Below are positions 43,412-51,761 of a stretch of DNA of 64,000 nucleotides, piece by piece. The stretch spans positions 8,100 through 72,099 of the forward strand of contig DJVZ01000045.1 in the NCBI GenBank assembly GCA_002441395.1, given 5' to 3'. Position 1 is the stretch's first letter. Each line of letters starts with the position of its first letter. The notes under the pieces are model-generated. The model was not told the origin of the DNA and did no database searches. It saw nothing but the letters and a program-made list of their open reading frames with translations. The position numbers and the translations under genes were made by a program. Origin of the DNA: Spirochaetaceae bacterium UBA6243. GTDB lineage: Bacteria > Spirochaetota > Spirochaetia > Treponematales > Rectinemataceae.

Positions 43412-44560
43412 ATGAACTCAGATACGCGGCAAGCGCTTATAGACAGCGCGGTAACTCTTTTCTCCACCAAGTGGTATGGCACAGTATCAGTGGCTGAGAT
43501 CTGCCGGTCTGCCGGCCTTTCCAATGGCGCATTCTATCGGCATTTCAAAAACAAAGAAGAAATCTTCTGTGCCATTTTGGATCATGTTGTGCAGCAGATT
43601 GAGAAAGCGCTCAAACCTTTGTCCAGCATGGAGCTATCACAAAGACTGCCGAATTTCGTCTCTATTATTTATAACTTTTCCCAAGACTATACGCCACTCG
43701 TGCGCGTGTTCCGGGAAGGACAGTATCGGCTCTTTGAATATGAGCGAAAGCTCAAAGATGTATACGAGCATGCCTTTCAGGTAGTCTTTGGAAGAACGCC
43801 CTCGATAACAGAATACCTCTTTGCGCTCGCCGGGCTGAGATTCGCGAGCATCCGCGCGGCATTGCACCAAATTCCCGTGCAGACCGATGCGCTCGTGACA
43901 ATTTTAAGCAAAGGTCTTTTTAAAACACAGCCTATCAATGCCGACAGGATATTTGCGACATCGATCACACCGCTCCCCATTGAACTTTGGCCGGACAGCA
44001 GGGACCTTTTGCTTGCCGAAGGCCGGAAATTGTTCGGTGAAAAAGGGTACTTCGAAACAAACATTCATGACGTAACCTCAAATGCAGGGCTGGCCATTGG
44101 TTCCTTTTACCGCTACTTCGAAAGCAAAGAATCCTTCTATAAGGAGGTCATTCGCTCGGTAGGAAGGGATGTGCGCCATTTTATCAGCTTGAATCTTGGA
44201 AACGGCCTCAACCGGGTTGAACGTGAAATGCGCGGATTGTGGCTGTTCATTCTTTTTCTCTCGATGGACCGCTACTGCTACAATATAGTGCGCGAAGCGG
44301 AATTTGTGCTCCCGAATGAAGTGCGGGATTACTACGATGCCTTCCACAGAGGTTATCTCAAGCGGGAAGATGCTTCCCTCACCTGCGATTCGACGACGTG
44401 CATCGAATTCATGCTTGGGGTGGCCCACTATCTCGGCATTGAAGTCATTTTCGATAAATCTCCGGAAATTGCCCGTCAAACCATAGAAGAAATGGGGCAA
44501 TTATATATACACGGGCTAGGAGAAATGCAACGACCGGATGAATCAGCATCAGTTCTGTAA
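43412..44560 (+). CDS. Regulator with two TetR-type DNA-binding domains
   Basis: 382 residues, about twice the length of a normal TetR. The first helix-turn-helix domain spans about 8-54 (recognition part AGLSNGAFYRHFKNKEE). A second complete one spans about 197-245 (AGLAIGSFYRYFESKES). Each is followed by a helical stretch of about 130-145 residues that could be its ligand domain, so the protein is a tandem fusion or duplication. One chain could mimic a dimer on the inverted repeats found at both divergent promoters. The start at 43412 has AAGG nearby. Its stop is 12 nt before the next gene, so it is co-transcribed with the condensing enzyme and CoA-transferase. Confidence 0.85.
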   Translation: MNSDTRQALIDSAVTLFSTKWYGTVSVAEICRSAGLSNGAFYRHFKNKEEIFCAILDHVVQQIEKALKPLSSMELSQRLPNFVSIIYNFSQDYTPLVRVFREGQYRLFEYERKLKDVYEHAFQVVFGRTPSITEYLFALAGLRFASIRAALHQIPVQTDALVTILSKGLFKTQPINADRIFATSITPLPIELWPDSRDLLLAEGRKLFGEKGYFETNIHDVTSNAGLAIGSFYRYFESKESFYKEVIRSVGRDVRHFISLNLGNGLNRVEREMRGLWLFILFLSMDRYCYNIVREAEFVLPNEVRDYYDAFHRGYLKREDASLTCDSTTCIEFMLGVAHYLGIEVIFDKSPEIARQTIEEMGQLYIHGLGEMQRPDESASVL

Positions 44561-44572
44561 ATGGAGGAACAT

Positions 44573-45580
44573 ATGCCAAAGGCAGTGATTATCGGTACAG
44601 GTTTATACGCACCTGGCGAACCGATCGACAATGTGACACTAAAAAAATTGACCGGTGTCGAATTCAATGCGGAGCGCCAGGAAGCAAAGATTGGCATTAA
44701 GAAGAGACATATCGCACGTCTTTCCGGATTGCAGGAAAGCACCGCGGACTTCGCAGAAAAAGCAGCCCGTCACGCCCTCGAGGCTGCCGGCGTCGACCCG
44801 AAGGAAGTCGGACTTTTCATTGTCGCAACGGACACCCCTGAATACATCTCTCCCGCAACATCGATCGTCCTGCAGGGACGCCTCCAGGGAGGCGAGACAG
44901 ACGCGAAATCCTTTGATGTGGGCGCTTCCTGTGCAAGTTTTGTCGAAGCGCTCGATGCGGCGGCGCGACACATCATGACCGATTCCAGCCTGCGCTACGC
45001 AGTGGTCGTGGGGGTATACAACATGCCCGCCTACATCCGCGATGGCGACGCCTTTGGATGGTCCATCTTCGCCGACGGGGCCGGAGCCGTCGTGCTCGAG
45101 CGGCAGGAAGACAGCAGCTCGGGCTACATCGATGGCGCCTTTGTCACCGACGGGACCCAGTGGAATTTCGTCGGCGTCTATGCAGGCGGTACAAGGCTGC
45201 CCGTCACGCGCGAGCGTCTCGATGCAGGAGAATATGGCCTTCAGCTGCTGCAAAGACTACCGGGCGACAGGAATGTGAAGCTTTGGCCTCCTATCGTATT
45301 GCGTCTTCTTGAAAAAGCGGGGATGTCCCAATCGGCGGTGAACCATTATCTGTTCACCCAGATCAACAAATCAGTGATCGAGCAGGTAATGGAAGTTCTT
45401 GGAGAACCGCTTGAGAAAACTACCATGGTGATGGACCGCTATGGCTATACAGGCTCAGGCTGCATCCCCATGGCCCTTCATGAAGCCATTCAGGCAGGAC
45501 GCATAAAGAAAGGTGACCTCGTTGTGCTGGTCGCCTCTGGGGCTGGGCTCGCCGTCGGCGCCTCGCTTTTAAGGATTTGA
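44573..45580 (+). CDS. KAS III/HMG-CoA-synthase-like condensing enzyme B
   Basis: 335 residues of the FabH-like thiolase fold. The nucleophile is C120 in GASCASFVEALD. The position of the FabH histidine (PHQAN) reads FTQIN (261-265), and the Asn of YGNTSA is replaced in DRYGYTGSG (Y292). Only the cysteine of the usual Cys-His-Asn triad remains. It may transfer an acyl group, act together with enzyme A or the thiolase, or use other residues. GGAGG lies 6 nt before the ATG at 44573; the ATG at 44561 is rejected. It is co-transcribed with the TetR gene and the CoA-transferase. Confidence 0.8.
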   Translation: MPKAVIIGTGLYAPGEPIDNVTLKKLTGVEFNAERQEAKIGIKKRHIARLSGLQESTADFAEKAARHALEAAGVDPKEVGLFIVATDTPEYISPATSIVLQGRLQGGETDAKSFDVGASCASFVEALDAAARHIMTDSSLRYAVVVGVYNMPAYIRDGDAFGWSIFADGAGAVVLERQEDSSSGYIDGAFVTDGTQWNFVGVYAGGTRLPVTRERLDAGEYGLQLLQRLPGDRNVKLWPPIVLRLLEKAGMSQSAVNHYLFTQINKSVIEQVMEVLGEPLEKTTMVMDRYGYTGSGCIPMALHEAIQAGRIKKGDLVVLVASGAGLAVGASLLRI

Positions 45581-45624
45581 GTACGAAAGGATCAATGCAA
45601 TTCATTATAAGATTAGGAGGCAAT

Positions 45625-46932
45625 ATGAATTTGCAGGATGAGTATAAGCGCAAACTTATTTCAATTCCTGATGCGGTTTCGAAAATCAAGAGCAACGACA
45701 ATATCGTCGTGGCGATGTGCGCGTCCGAGCCACAAGGCTGCATGGATCAATTCCATACCGTGGCCGACGGTGTCGAGAATGTACGCGTGTTTTCCTGCCT
45801 TACGCTCAAGGCATATGATTTTTACATGATACCTGAGATGAAAGGACATTTTGAGCTTGCAAGCTGGTTCCATGCACCGGGATCGCGCGCCGCCCTGAAG
45901 AAGCATACAGGAACAGTCACCTATGTGCCCAACATGCTGCACCGGTCCGCGACCGATTTTATTTTTGCGCGCAAGCCCCATATTTTCTTCGGTACCTGTA
46001 CTCCGCCCGACAAGCATGGCTTTGTGTCGCTCTCTCTCGGAATCACCTATGAAAAAGACATTTTGGAAAACGCAGACCTTGTGATTCTGGAGGTAAATCC
46101 ACTTTTGCCGCGGACCTTCGGCGACACACACCTGCATGTTTCTCACGTAGACTATTTTGTCGAGTACGAGCAGCTCGTCCCGGAACTTCCTTCGCCTCAG
46201 CCCAGCGAAACAGACCTCACTATCGGCAGATACATCGGGGAACTTGTCGAAGACGGCTCGACTATCCAGCTCGGCATTGGTGGCATTCCGAACGCCGCCG
46301 CCCTGGCCCTGCGGGACAAGAAGAATCTCGGCGTCCATACTGAAATGGTCGTCGACTCGATGATGGAGCTCTACGAGATGGGGGTCGTCACCAATACGGC
46401 CAAGGCCTTCCACAAGGGCAAATTCGTCGCCACATTCGCCATGGGTTCGCGCAAGCTGTATGACTGGCTCGACGACAATGTGGCGGTTGAATTCATGCGG
46501 GGCAAATGGGTGAACAATCCATCGGTCGTGTCCCAAAACTCGAAAATGGTCTCGGTCAACACCTGTTTGATGGCCGACCTCACCGGCCAAGTCGCGAGCG
46601 AAAGTCTGGGGCCTGTGCAGTATTCGGGCACCGGCGGCCAATCCGACACCGCAGAGGGTGCGGTTGAAGGTTTCGATGGGAAAGGCAAGAGCATCATCGC
46701 ATGCTACAGCACCGCAAAAAACGGCACCGTCTCCACCATTGTGCCAATGCTGACGGAGGGTACTGCCGTGACCTTGCATCGAAGCCTTGTAGACTATGTG
46801 GTGACCGAATTCGGCATTGCGAGCCTGCGCGGCAAAACCGTACGGGAACGGGCGCGCGAGCTTATTTCGGTTGCACATCCAAATTTCAGGGCGGAACTCA
46901 CCGAAAAAGCAAAGACAATCGGGTATCTATGA
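45625..46932 (+). CDS. Acetyl-CoA hydrolase/CoA-transferase (4-hydroxybutyrate or butyrate type)
   Basis: 435-residue class I CoA-transferase of the acetyl-CoA hydrolase/4-hydroxybutyrate CoA-transferase family. The catalytic glutamate is E240 in GVHTEMVVDS. The CoA-site loop GIGGIP (217-222) and the late GTGGQSD block are present. It would move CoA between acetyl- or succinyl-CoA and another carboxylate without ATP, complementing the ATP-dependent ligase at 32795. The acceptor acid is unknown. AGGAGG lies before the ATG at 45625, which is preferred over an upstream ATG at 45577. Two strong terminators follow. Confidence 0.9.
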   Translation: MNLQDEYKRKLISIPDAVSKIKSNDNIVVAMCASEPQGCMDQFHTVADGVENVRVFSCLTLKAYDFYMIPEMKGHFELASWFHAPGSRAALKKHTGTVTYVPNMLHRSATDFIFARKPHIFFGTCTPPDKHGFVSLSLGITYEKDILENADLVILEVNPLLPRTFGDTHLHVSHVDYFVEYEQLVPELPSPQPSETDLTIGRYIGELVEDGSTIQLGIGGIPNAAALALRDKKNLGVHTEMVVDSMMELYEMGVVTNTAKAFHKGKFVATFAMGSRKLYDWLDDNVAVEFMRGKWVNNPSVVSQNSKMVSVNTCLMADLTGQVASESLGPVQYSGTGGQSDTAEGAVEGFDGKGKSIIACYSTAKNGTVSTIVPMLTEGTAVTLHRSLVDYVVTEFGIASLRGKTVRERARELISVAHPNFRAELTEKAKTIGYL

Positions 46933-46937
46933 TCGAA

Positions 46938-46965
46938 AGGAGCCGCGTTGAATGCGGCTCCTTTT
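46938..46965 (+). terminator. Terminator 1 after CoA-transferase
   Basis: AGGAGCCGC (46938-46946) and GCGGCTCCT (46954-46962) form a perfect 9-bp stem with a 7-nt loop, followed by TTT. It is also preceded by AAA, so it can act in both directions. Confidence 0.88.
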
Positions 46966-46974
46966 GCGATTGGG

Positions 46975-47006
46975 CAGCGCCGGCCTTCGAAGCCGGCGCT
47001 GTTTTT
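46975..47006 (+). terminator. Terminator 2 after CoA-transferase
   Basis: CAGCGCCGGC (46975-46984) and GCCGGCGCTG (46992-47001) form a perfect 10-bp stem with a 7-nt loop, followed by TTTTT. It overlaps the last two bases of the convergent DUF4097 gene. Confidence 0.9.
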
Positions 47007-48102
47007 ATTCTTCCTTTTGTATCCGAACATCCCCCGAGACTGTGGAAATTCTCACAGGCACAAGGCCATTTCCAATCCGCACCCTTCGCCTTCCAACGGA
47101 CAGGCCATCGTGTTCGATCTCCCCTGAAACAGTCGAGATGGAAAGCGAAGCACCCCAGCCGTCAGGATATACAAGCATAATGTCTCCAGAGGCGCTGGAA
47201 ATCTCGATTGCGTTGCACATGTCGTCAGCCTGGATTGAAATGTCGCCTGAAGCCGTCGATACCTTGAGATTCTCCTGACACTGGGCCAGCTTGATATCCC
47301 CGGAAGCGGTTTTTACTTCCACATCGCCCTCACATGTCTCAACAACTACATCGCCAGAGGCTGTCACAATCGACAGCGATCCGACACGGTCCACCACATG
47401 CACATCTCCAGAGGCCGTCGAAATATCAAGCTCATCCACCGATGCGGGAATACGCAGATTTATGCGATCAGGCTCCGATGAACCCACCAGAGTGGCAATT
47501 CTTAAAACGTCCTTGCCGGCGTGCTGCATCAGAAGCGTCGGTTCTTCTTCCTCCGGCGTATCGACTTCAAGCTCCCCATTCGAAAAGAGCACTCGTATAT
47601 CCGCAGAACGCGCGCGGACCGAAACGTGGCGAAGATCGGAAAGCTCAGTTCCTTTGATTCCAAAGGAAAGGTTATATACATCTTTTAATGAGCCTTCTTT
47701 TTTTTCATCGCGATTTCGCTTGAAGATTTTTGCTATGTCGAATGCCTTTCGGATGGCCTCCTCCAAATCTTCGTCGTCTATCACAATGCGAACCGTCTTT
47801 TTTGCAGACGGCGAGGACGAATCTTCGGCTTGACCTTCCGGCTGGCCTGTTTGATCTGTATGGTGAGGCGCGCCTGATTCGCGCTCCCCGTAAGGGCCAA
47901 GCCCCGCCGCGTCCCTCAGGCTGTCCGCGAGAGACTCGGGAGGCTCGAGCTCATCGATGATCTGCTCGGCACTTTTTTCCGGGTGTTCCCGTGCAAGGCC
48001 GTCAAGATGGTCTTCAATTTCAAGAACAATATCGTTGAGAGAAGCCTCATCGAGCCCTTCAAGTCGCTGGGCCAGAATGTCGATGTATTCTTTTCGCGTC
48101 AT
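47005..48102 (-). CDS. HAAS-domain protein with DUF4097 beta-helix repeats
   Basis: 365 residues. Residues 1-70 form a HAAS/DUF1700-like helical domain with the start MTRKEYIDILAQRLEGLDE, which family members use to pair with PadR regulators. Residues 71-185 are an acidic linker with a segment EDLEEAIRKAFDIAKIF. From about 185 onward, a DUF4097 right-handed beta-structure carries at least six repeats of [ST]-x-SGD/E-[IV] (for example TASGDV, TASGDI, SASGDI, TVSGEI), one about every 19-20 residues. No signal peptide or clear membrane helix is seen. Its function is unknown but is likely linked to the PadR encoded just upstream, overlapping by 4 nt. Confidence 0.8.
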   Translation of the reverse strand: MTRKEYIDILAQRLEGLDEASLNDIVLEIEDHLDGLAREHPEKSAEQIIDELEPPESLADSLRDAAGLGPYGERESGAPHHTDQTGQPEGQAEDSSSPSAKKTVRIVIDDEDLEEAIRKAFDIAKIFKRNRDEKKEGSLKDVYNLSFGIKGTELSDLRHVSVRARSADIRVLFSNGELEVDTPEEEEPTLLMQHAGKDVLRIATLVGSSEPDRINLRIPASVDELDISTASGDVHVVDRVGSLSIVTASGDVVVETCEGDVEVKTASGDIKLAQCQENLKVSTASGDISIQADDMCNAIEISSASGDIMLVYPDGWGASLSISTVSGEIEHDGLSVGRRRVRIGNGLVPVRISTVSGDVRIQKEE

Positions 48103-48455
48103 AACCCCTGTCCTCCGCTCATAAGATTCCGCTGCGCCGCGGCACTTTTTTCATATTCTTCCCGCATCCGCACAAGGAGCGCTCGCCCGATGTCTGAGAT
48201 GACATAGTACTTCCGGGGATGCCCGACTTCAGGAGTTTCCCATTGCGCCTCGATGCTTTCGTCCTTTGTCATACGCATGAGAAGTGGATACAAAGTGCCT
48301 TCAGTGACATCGACGCCGGCATTGTTGAGCCGTTCCATGATCGCCAGACCATAGCTTCTGCCGCTGTTCGATAGAAGCTCGAGCACGCAGAGCTCGAGAA
48401 ACCCTTTCCTGAACTGGCTTTTCCATTTTTCATACAGTCCCTCAGCTGCGCCCAT
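48099..48455 (-). CDS. PadR-family transcriptional regulator
   Basis: 118 residues with the PadR winged helix. Typical blocks are KGFLELCVLELLSNSGRSYG, the recognition stretch VTEGTLYPLLMRM and the wing GHPRKYYVISDIGRALL. There is no large C-terminal domain, so it is a PadR-s2-like short form. It overlaps the HAAS-DUF4097 gene by 4 nt, a common pairing in which the two act on a membrane or envelope stress response. Confidence 0.9.
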   Translation of the reverse strand: MGAAEGLYEKWKSQFRKGFLELCVLELLSNSGRSYGLAIMERLNNAGVDVTEGTLYPLLMRMTKDESIEAQWETPEVGHPRKYYVISDIGRALLVRMREEYEKSAAAQRNLMSGGQGL

Positions 48456-48582
48456 CGCACACTTCCTTTCTTCTCTCTAATCTTAGCATGCATTGTGGTG
48501 CAGCGCAGGCCCCGGTTCTCCGCGCCGCACAAATCGATTATTGGAATTATCACATTCATTCTCCAATGCCTGCCCGATCACC

Positions 48583-48831
48583 TCAGAGCGGAGGCCTTTT
48601 ATCAAAGGAAAGTCTTTTATACAGTTCAATTGCCTCTTCCCTCGCATACATGTCAGCACGATTCTCACGACCATACACATCCCTGGAGGTGGAAGTATCA
48701 ATGTTCCGACGGGGAGCCCTGCCCTGTTTGCCTGCCATGCGGCCAGACAGTGTAAGCGCATCGCGCCGCGCATGCGCCAGATCCAGGACAGAGCGCCATA
48801 CGCGCCTCGCATCCATATGGATGATTTCCAT
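48583..48831 (-). CDS. Hypothetical small basic protein
   Basis: 82 residues, rich in Arg and Lys, with no recognised family, signal peptide or membrane segment. An AAGGAG site lies 6 nt before the ATG at 48831, which supports translation. It ends in an amphipathic stretch (REEAIELYKRLSF) and KRPPL. It sits alone between the divergent tatD promoter and the PadR gene. Competing frames on both strands of this stretch lack comparable ribosome sites. Confidence 0.5.
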   Translation of the reverse strand: MEIIHMDARRVWRSVLDLAHARRDALTLSGRMAGKQGRAPRRNIDTSTSRDVYGRENRADMYAREEAIELYKRLSFDKRPPL

Positions 48832-48935
48832 GTCGTCTCCTTTTTTAAGAATATCTTGCTATACATAATATATTGGATGGCATCTTATTTTGCAAGGAGT
48901 GAACCCACATTTTTTTAATTTCTTTTTCGCTTGGA

Positions 48936-48964
48936 TTGACCGGCGAGCGCCAAAGGGACAGAAT
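48936..48964 (+). promoter_or_regulatory. Leaderless promoter for tatD gene
   Basis: TTGACC (48936-48941), 17-nt spacer, CAGAAT (48959-48964), then exactly 6 nt to the ATG at 48971. No ribosome site lies in the 6-nt gap. Confidence 0.6.
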
Positions 48965-48970
48965 TGCTGC

Positions 48971-49738
48971 ATGTATTGCGATGCACACATTCATCTGGTG
49001 GATCTGGATGGGCGCGAGCCGGGGTTTGCGCGAAAAGCCCTGCAGTTTTCGTGGCGTGGTGCCGTAGTATCGCACGACCCCGCCGAATTCTTGCAAAGCG
49101 AAGCACTTCGGGCGAAGATGCCTCCGACCATTGCAGGCTTCGGGATTCATCCTCAAAATCCGGATATGCAGAATGCCACTTTTCTCTCTTCTCTCTGCGA
49201 TGAAAAGAAAATTCGGTTTATCGGCGAGACAGGTTTCGATTTCTTTGGCGACGGGCCGCTTCGATCCAGAAATCCCGATGCCATGCGCCAACAGGCCGAG
49301 GCATTCTTATTTCAGGCCCGCCTCGCCGCCCGCGCCCAATTGCCGCTCGTCGTCCACCTTCGAAAAGCGACAGATGTATTCATGGCGTACGGCCGGGAGC
49401 TCGACGGAGTCCCTTCAGTCATCTTCCATTGCTGGCCAGGCAGGCTCGAAGAGGCAAAGATGATACTCAAGAAAGGCATCAATGCGTATTTTTCTTTTGG
49501 CACGCCTCTGTTGCGCGACTCAAAGCATGCGATAGAATCTTTGCTTGGCCTTCCCGCGTCGCGGATTTTATCCGAAACCGATGCACCCTGGCAGCCGCCG
49601 CACGGTTCTGCATGGACCAGACTCGAGCACATCGTCGATATCACCGATAAGATGGCCCATGTGCTGGAACTCGACTTAAAGGCGCTTGCACCACTCCTTG
49701 AGAAAAATTTCACGGCCGCATATCTTTTGGATAATTGA
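48971..49738 (+). CDS. TatD-family metal-dependent hydrolase
   Basis: 255 residues of the TatD amidohydrolase fold, whose members act as DNases, 3'-exonucleases or D-aminoacyl-tRNA hydrolases. Metal and active-site blocks in order are DAHIHL, GIHPQ, GETGFD, VVHLRKA, IFHCWPG and SETDAPW. The start at 48971 gives the family-typical N-terminus and lies 6 nt after a -10 box; a longer frame to 48890 would span the promoter. It is followed by tcdA and an aminotransferase gene on the same strand. Confidence 0.87.
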   Translation: MYCDAHIHLVDLDGREPGFARKALQFSWRGAVVSHDPAEFLQSEALRAKMPPTIAGFGIHPQNPDMQNATFLSSLCDEKKIRFIGETGFDFFGDGPLRSRNPDAMRQQAEAFLFQARLAARAQLPLVVHLRKATDVFMAYGRELDGVPSVIFHCWPGRLEEAKMILKKGINAYFSFGTPLLRDSKHAIESLLGLPASRILSETDAPWQPPHGSAWTRLEHIVDITDKMAHVLELDLKALAPLLEKNFTAAYLLDN

Positions 49739-49777
49739 GCTTACAGTCGATTCCATGATGATGCCGGAGCATGCCGT

Positions 49778-50524
49778 ATGACGAATCTACAGAATGTCCC
49801 TTCCGAAAAATCCAGCGGATCATTTTTCGACAGAACCAGGATTATTGTGGGCGAGTCTGGCTTGTGCGCATTGGCCAACGCGCATGTGGCGGTTTACGGT
49901 CTCGGGGGTGTCGGAGCGGCATGCGCACTGGATCTTGTGCGGGCCGGAGTTGGCTATCTGCATGTTGTTGATTTCGACACCGTTGAAACCTCAAATTTGA
50001 ACAGACTCGCATTCGGTTTTCAAAGGTATGTAGGACAGGCCAAAAGCGACGCTTTTATCGATGTGGCAAAAGAAATAAACCCGGCCATAGAAATTGTGGG
50101 CGAAAAACTTTTCTTTTCCAGTGATACCGCAGCGGGCATTATCGCCCGCGAATGCTCCGTCCACGCCGACTGTGTCGATTCACTCGGCCCGAAAGCGAGC
50201 CTCATCGCCGCGCTGCGCCAGGGAGATTTTATCTTCATTTCGAGCATGGGAACGGCAGGGCGTCTCATGCCAGAAAGACTGAAGCTCGGTCCGATGGCGT
50301 CAGTCAAAGGCTGCCCCTTGGCGCGGGCCGTGCGCCAAAAGCTCTCAAAAATGCAGATACCGCTCGATTTTCCCGCTGTGTGGTCGGATGAACCGGCTGT
50401 TAGACCGCTTCCTCGAGAGGGGCGAAGGGGAATTCAGGGCTCCGCACCATTTGTGCCTCAAACAGCAGGACATTTTATGGCTGCATGGATTGTGCGGAGG
50501 CTCTTGGAGGATGCACATGTTTGA
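49778..50524 (+). CDS. tcdA: tRNA threonylcarbamoyladenosine dehydratase (TcdA/CsdL)-like
   Basis: 248-residue E1-like adenylating enzyme of the ThiF/MoeB/HesA family. Family members of this length and pattern cyclise t6A at tRNA position 37. The nucleotide loop is GLGGVGA (41-47), the adenylating region is VVDFDTVETSNLNRL (62-76), and the arginine-rich stretch SMGTAGRLMPERLKLG fits TcdA. GGAG lies about 9 nt before the ATG. Its end overlaps the aminotransferase gene by 8 nt. Confidence 0.88.
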   Translation: MTNLQNVPSEKSSGSFFDRTRIIVGESGLCALANAHVAVYGLGGVGAACALDLVRAGVGYLHVVDFDTVETSNLNRLAFGFQRYVGQAKSDAFIDVAKEINPAIEIVGEKLFFSSDTAAGIIARECSVHADCVDSLGPKASLIAALRQGDFIFISSMGTAGRLMPERLKLGPMASVKGCPLARAVRQKLSKMQIPLDFPAVWSDEPAVRPLPREGRRGIQGSAPFVPQTAGHFMAAWIVRRLLEDAHV

Positions 50525-51689
50525 ACCATTTGGGCTTGAGCGATTTTTTGCTCGCCATGAATTCAGTGCCCGATACCTTCTGTGCACTTCAGACTGCGAA
50601 AGCATGTCGATCGACGAGCTGCTCGCACTGACAGGACAGTCGTCAGAAGCCTTGGATGCTTTGCAGCGCACCTGGCTCGGCTACACCGAATCGAAAGGTT
50701 CTCCTCTCTTGCGGGAGAAAATAGCTCGTTTCTACCGCGGCCTTGACCCGGACTCAATTCTTGTGCATTCAGGCGCCGAAGAAGCCATCCTCAATTTGTA
50801 CCTCGCCACGGTACGACCTGGCGACACGGTGATTGTCAATTGGCCATGCTATCAGTCTCTTATCGAGATACCCAAAGGCCTTGGCGCAGAGACCCTGAAA
50901 TGGAAGGTCAGAGAACACGAGGGACGATGGTTTTTTGATCCGGATGAGCTGGAGCAGCTGATATGCGGTGCAGAGAGCTCCTCCGGGCGGCAAAAAGTGA
51001 AAATGCTTGTCCTCAACATGCCTCACAATCCGACGGGAGCGCTTATGACGCCCGGTGAGTTCAACCGCGTAGTGGACATCTGCAGAGCCCGCGAAATCCT
51101 GCTCTTAGTCGATGAGGTGTACCGCATGCTCGAGCTTGGCGCCACTCAGCGGCTGCCCGCCGTCTGTGAAATCTATGAAAACGCCATTTCACTTTCGGTG
51201 CTTTCCAAAGCATGGGGGCTCGCCGGCCTCAGAATCGGTTGGCTTGCGACCCGCCGCAAGGATATTCTCGATAAAGTCGCTGCAGTTAAGGACTATAATT
51301 CAATCTGCGCATCGGCGCCGTCCGAGACGCTGGCCTGCATCGCACTCGATCATTCCGACAAAATTCTCGCAAGAAACAAGGCCATCTGCGAAGCGAACGT
51401 CGTGCATTTTAAGCATTTTTTTGAGCGACACAGGGAATTGTTTACATGGATACCGGCCCGGGCCGGGTCTGTTGCATTTCCAGCACTTCTCAGTGCCGGT
51501 CACCAGCATTGGCATGATGCTGCCAGTCTCGCCGATCAGCTCTTGCAGGAGACGGGCGCTTTGATCTTGCCCGGTGCTCTCTACGGCCAAGAATTCGGGC
51601 TTCATTTCCGCATCGGGCTGGGACGACGTGCAGTGCCGGAGGGGCTTTCTGTATTCAGCCGGTGGCTTGAAGCGCGGGGGGAAAACTGA
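50517..51689 (+). CDS. PLP-dependent class I/II aminotransferase
   Basis: 390 residues of the aspartate-aminotransferase fold I family. NMPHNPTGAL contains the cofactor-binding Asn. The PLP lysine is in SVLSKAWGLAGLRIGW, and the substrate arginine is probably in FRIGLGRRA near the end. The amino donor and acceptor are unknown. The start at 50517 has GGAGG 6 nt upstream; an ATG two codons earlier touches the ribosome site and is rejected. It overlaps the tcdA end by 8 nt. Confidence 0.88.
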   Translation: MFEPFGLERFFARHEFSARYLLCTSDCESMSIDELLALTGQSSEALDALQRTWLGYTESKGSPLLREKIARFYRGLDPDSILVHSGAEEAILNLYLATVRPGDTVIVNWPCYQSLIEIPKGLGAETLKWKVREHEGRWFFDPDELEQLICGAESSSGRQKVKMLVLNMPHNPTGALMTPGEFNRVVDICRAREILLLVDEVYRMLELGATQRLPAVCEIYENAISLSVLSKAWGLAGLRIGWLATRRKDILDKVAAVKDYNSICASAPSETLACIALDHSDKILARNKAICEANVVHFKHFFERHRELFTWIPARAGSVAFPALLSAGHQHWHDAASLADQLLQETGALILPGALYGQEFGLHFRIGLGRRAVPEGLSVFSRWLEARGEN

Positions 51690-51761
51690 TCACGTGCCGA
51701 TCAGTCGCAGCCAAACAAGAATCGATGTGGATTTTCGCTACAAAAAAGCAGCTTTAGGTCA

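Noticed and set aside
45661..46878. 405-residue frame on the minus strand across the CoA-transferase gene
   Set aside because: Composition is Arg/His/Gly-rich with no motif and no ribosome site; it is antisense to a well-supported enzyme.
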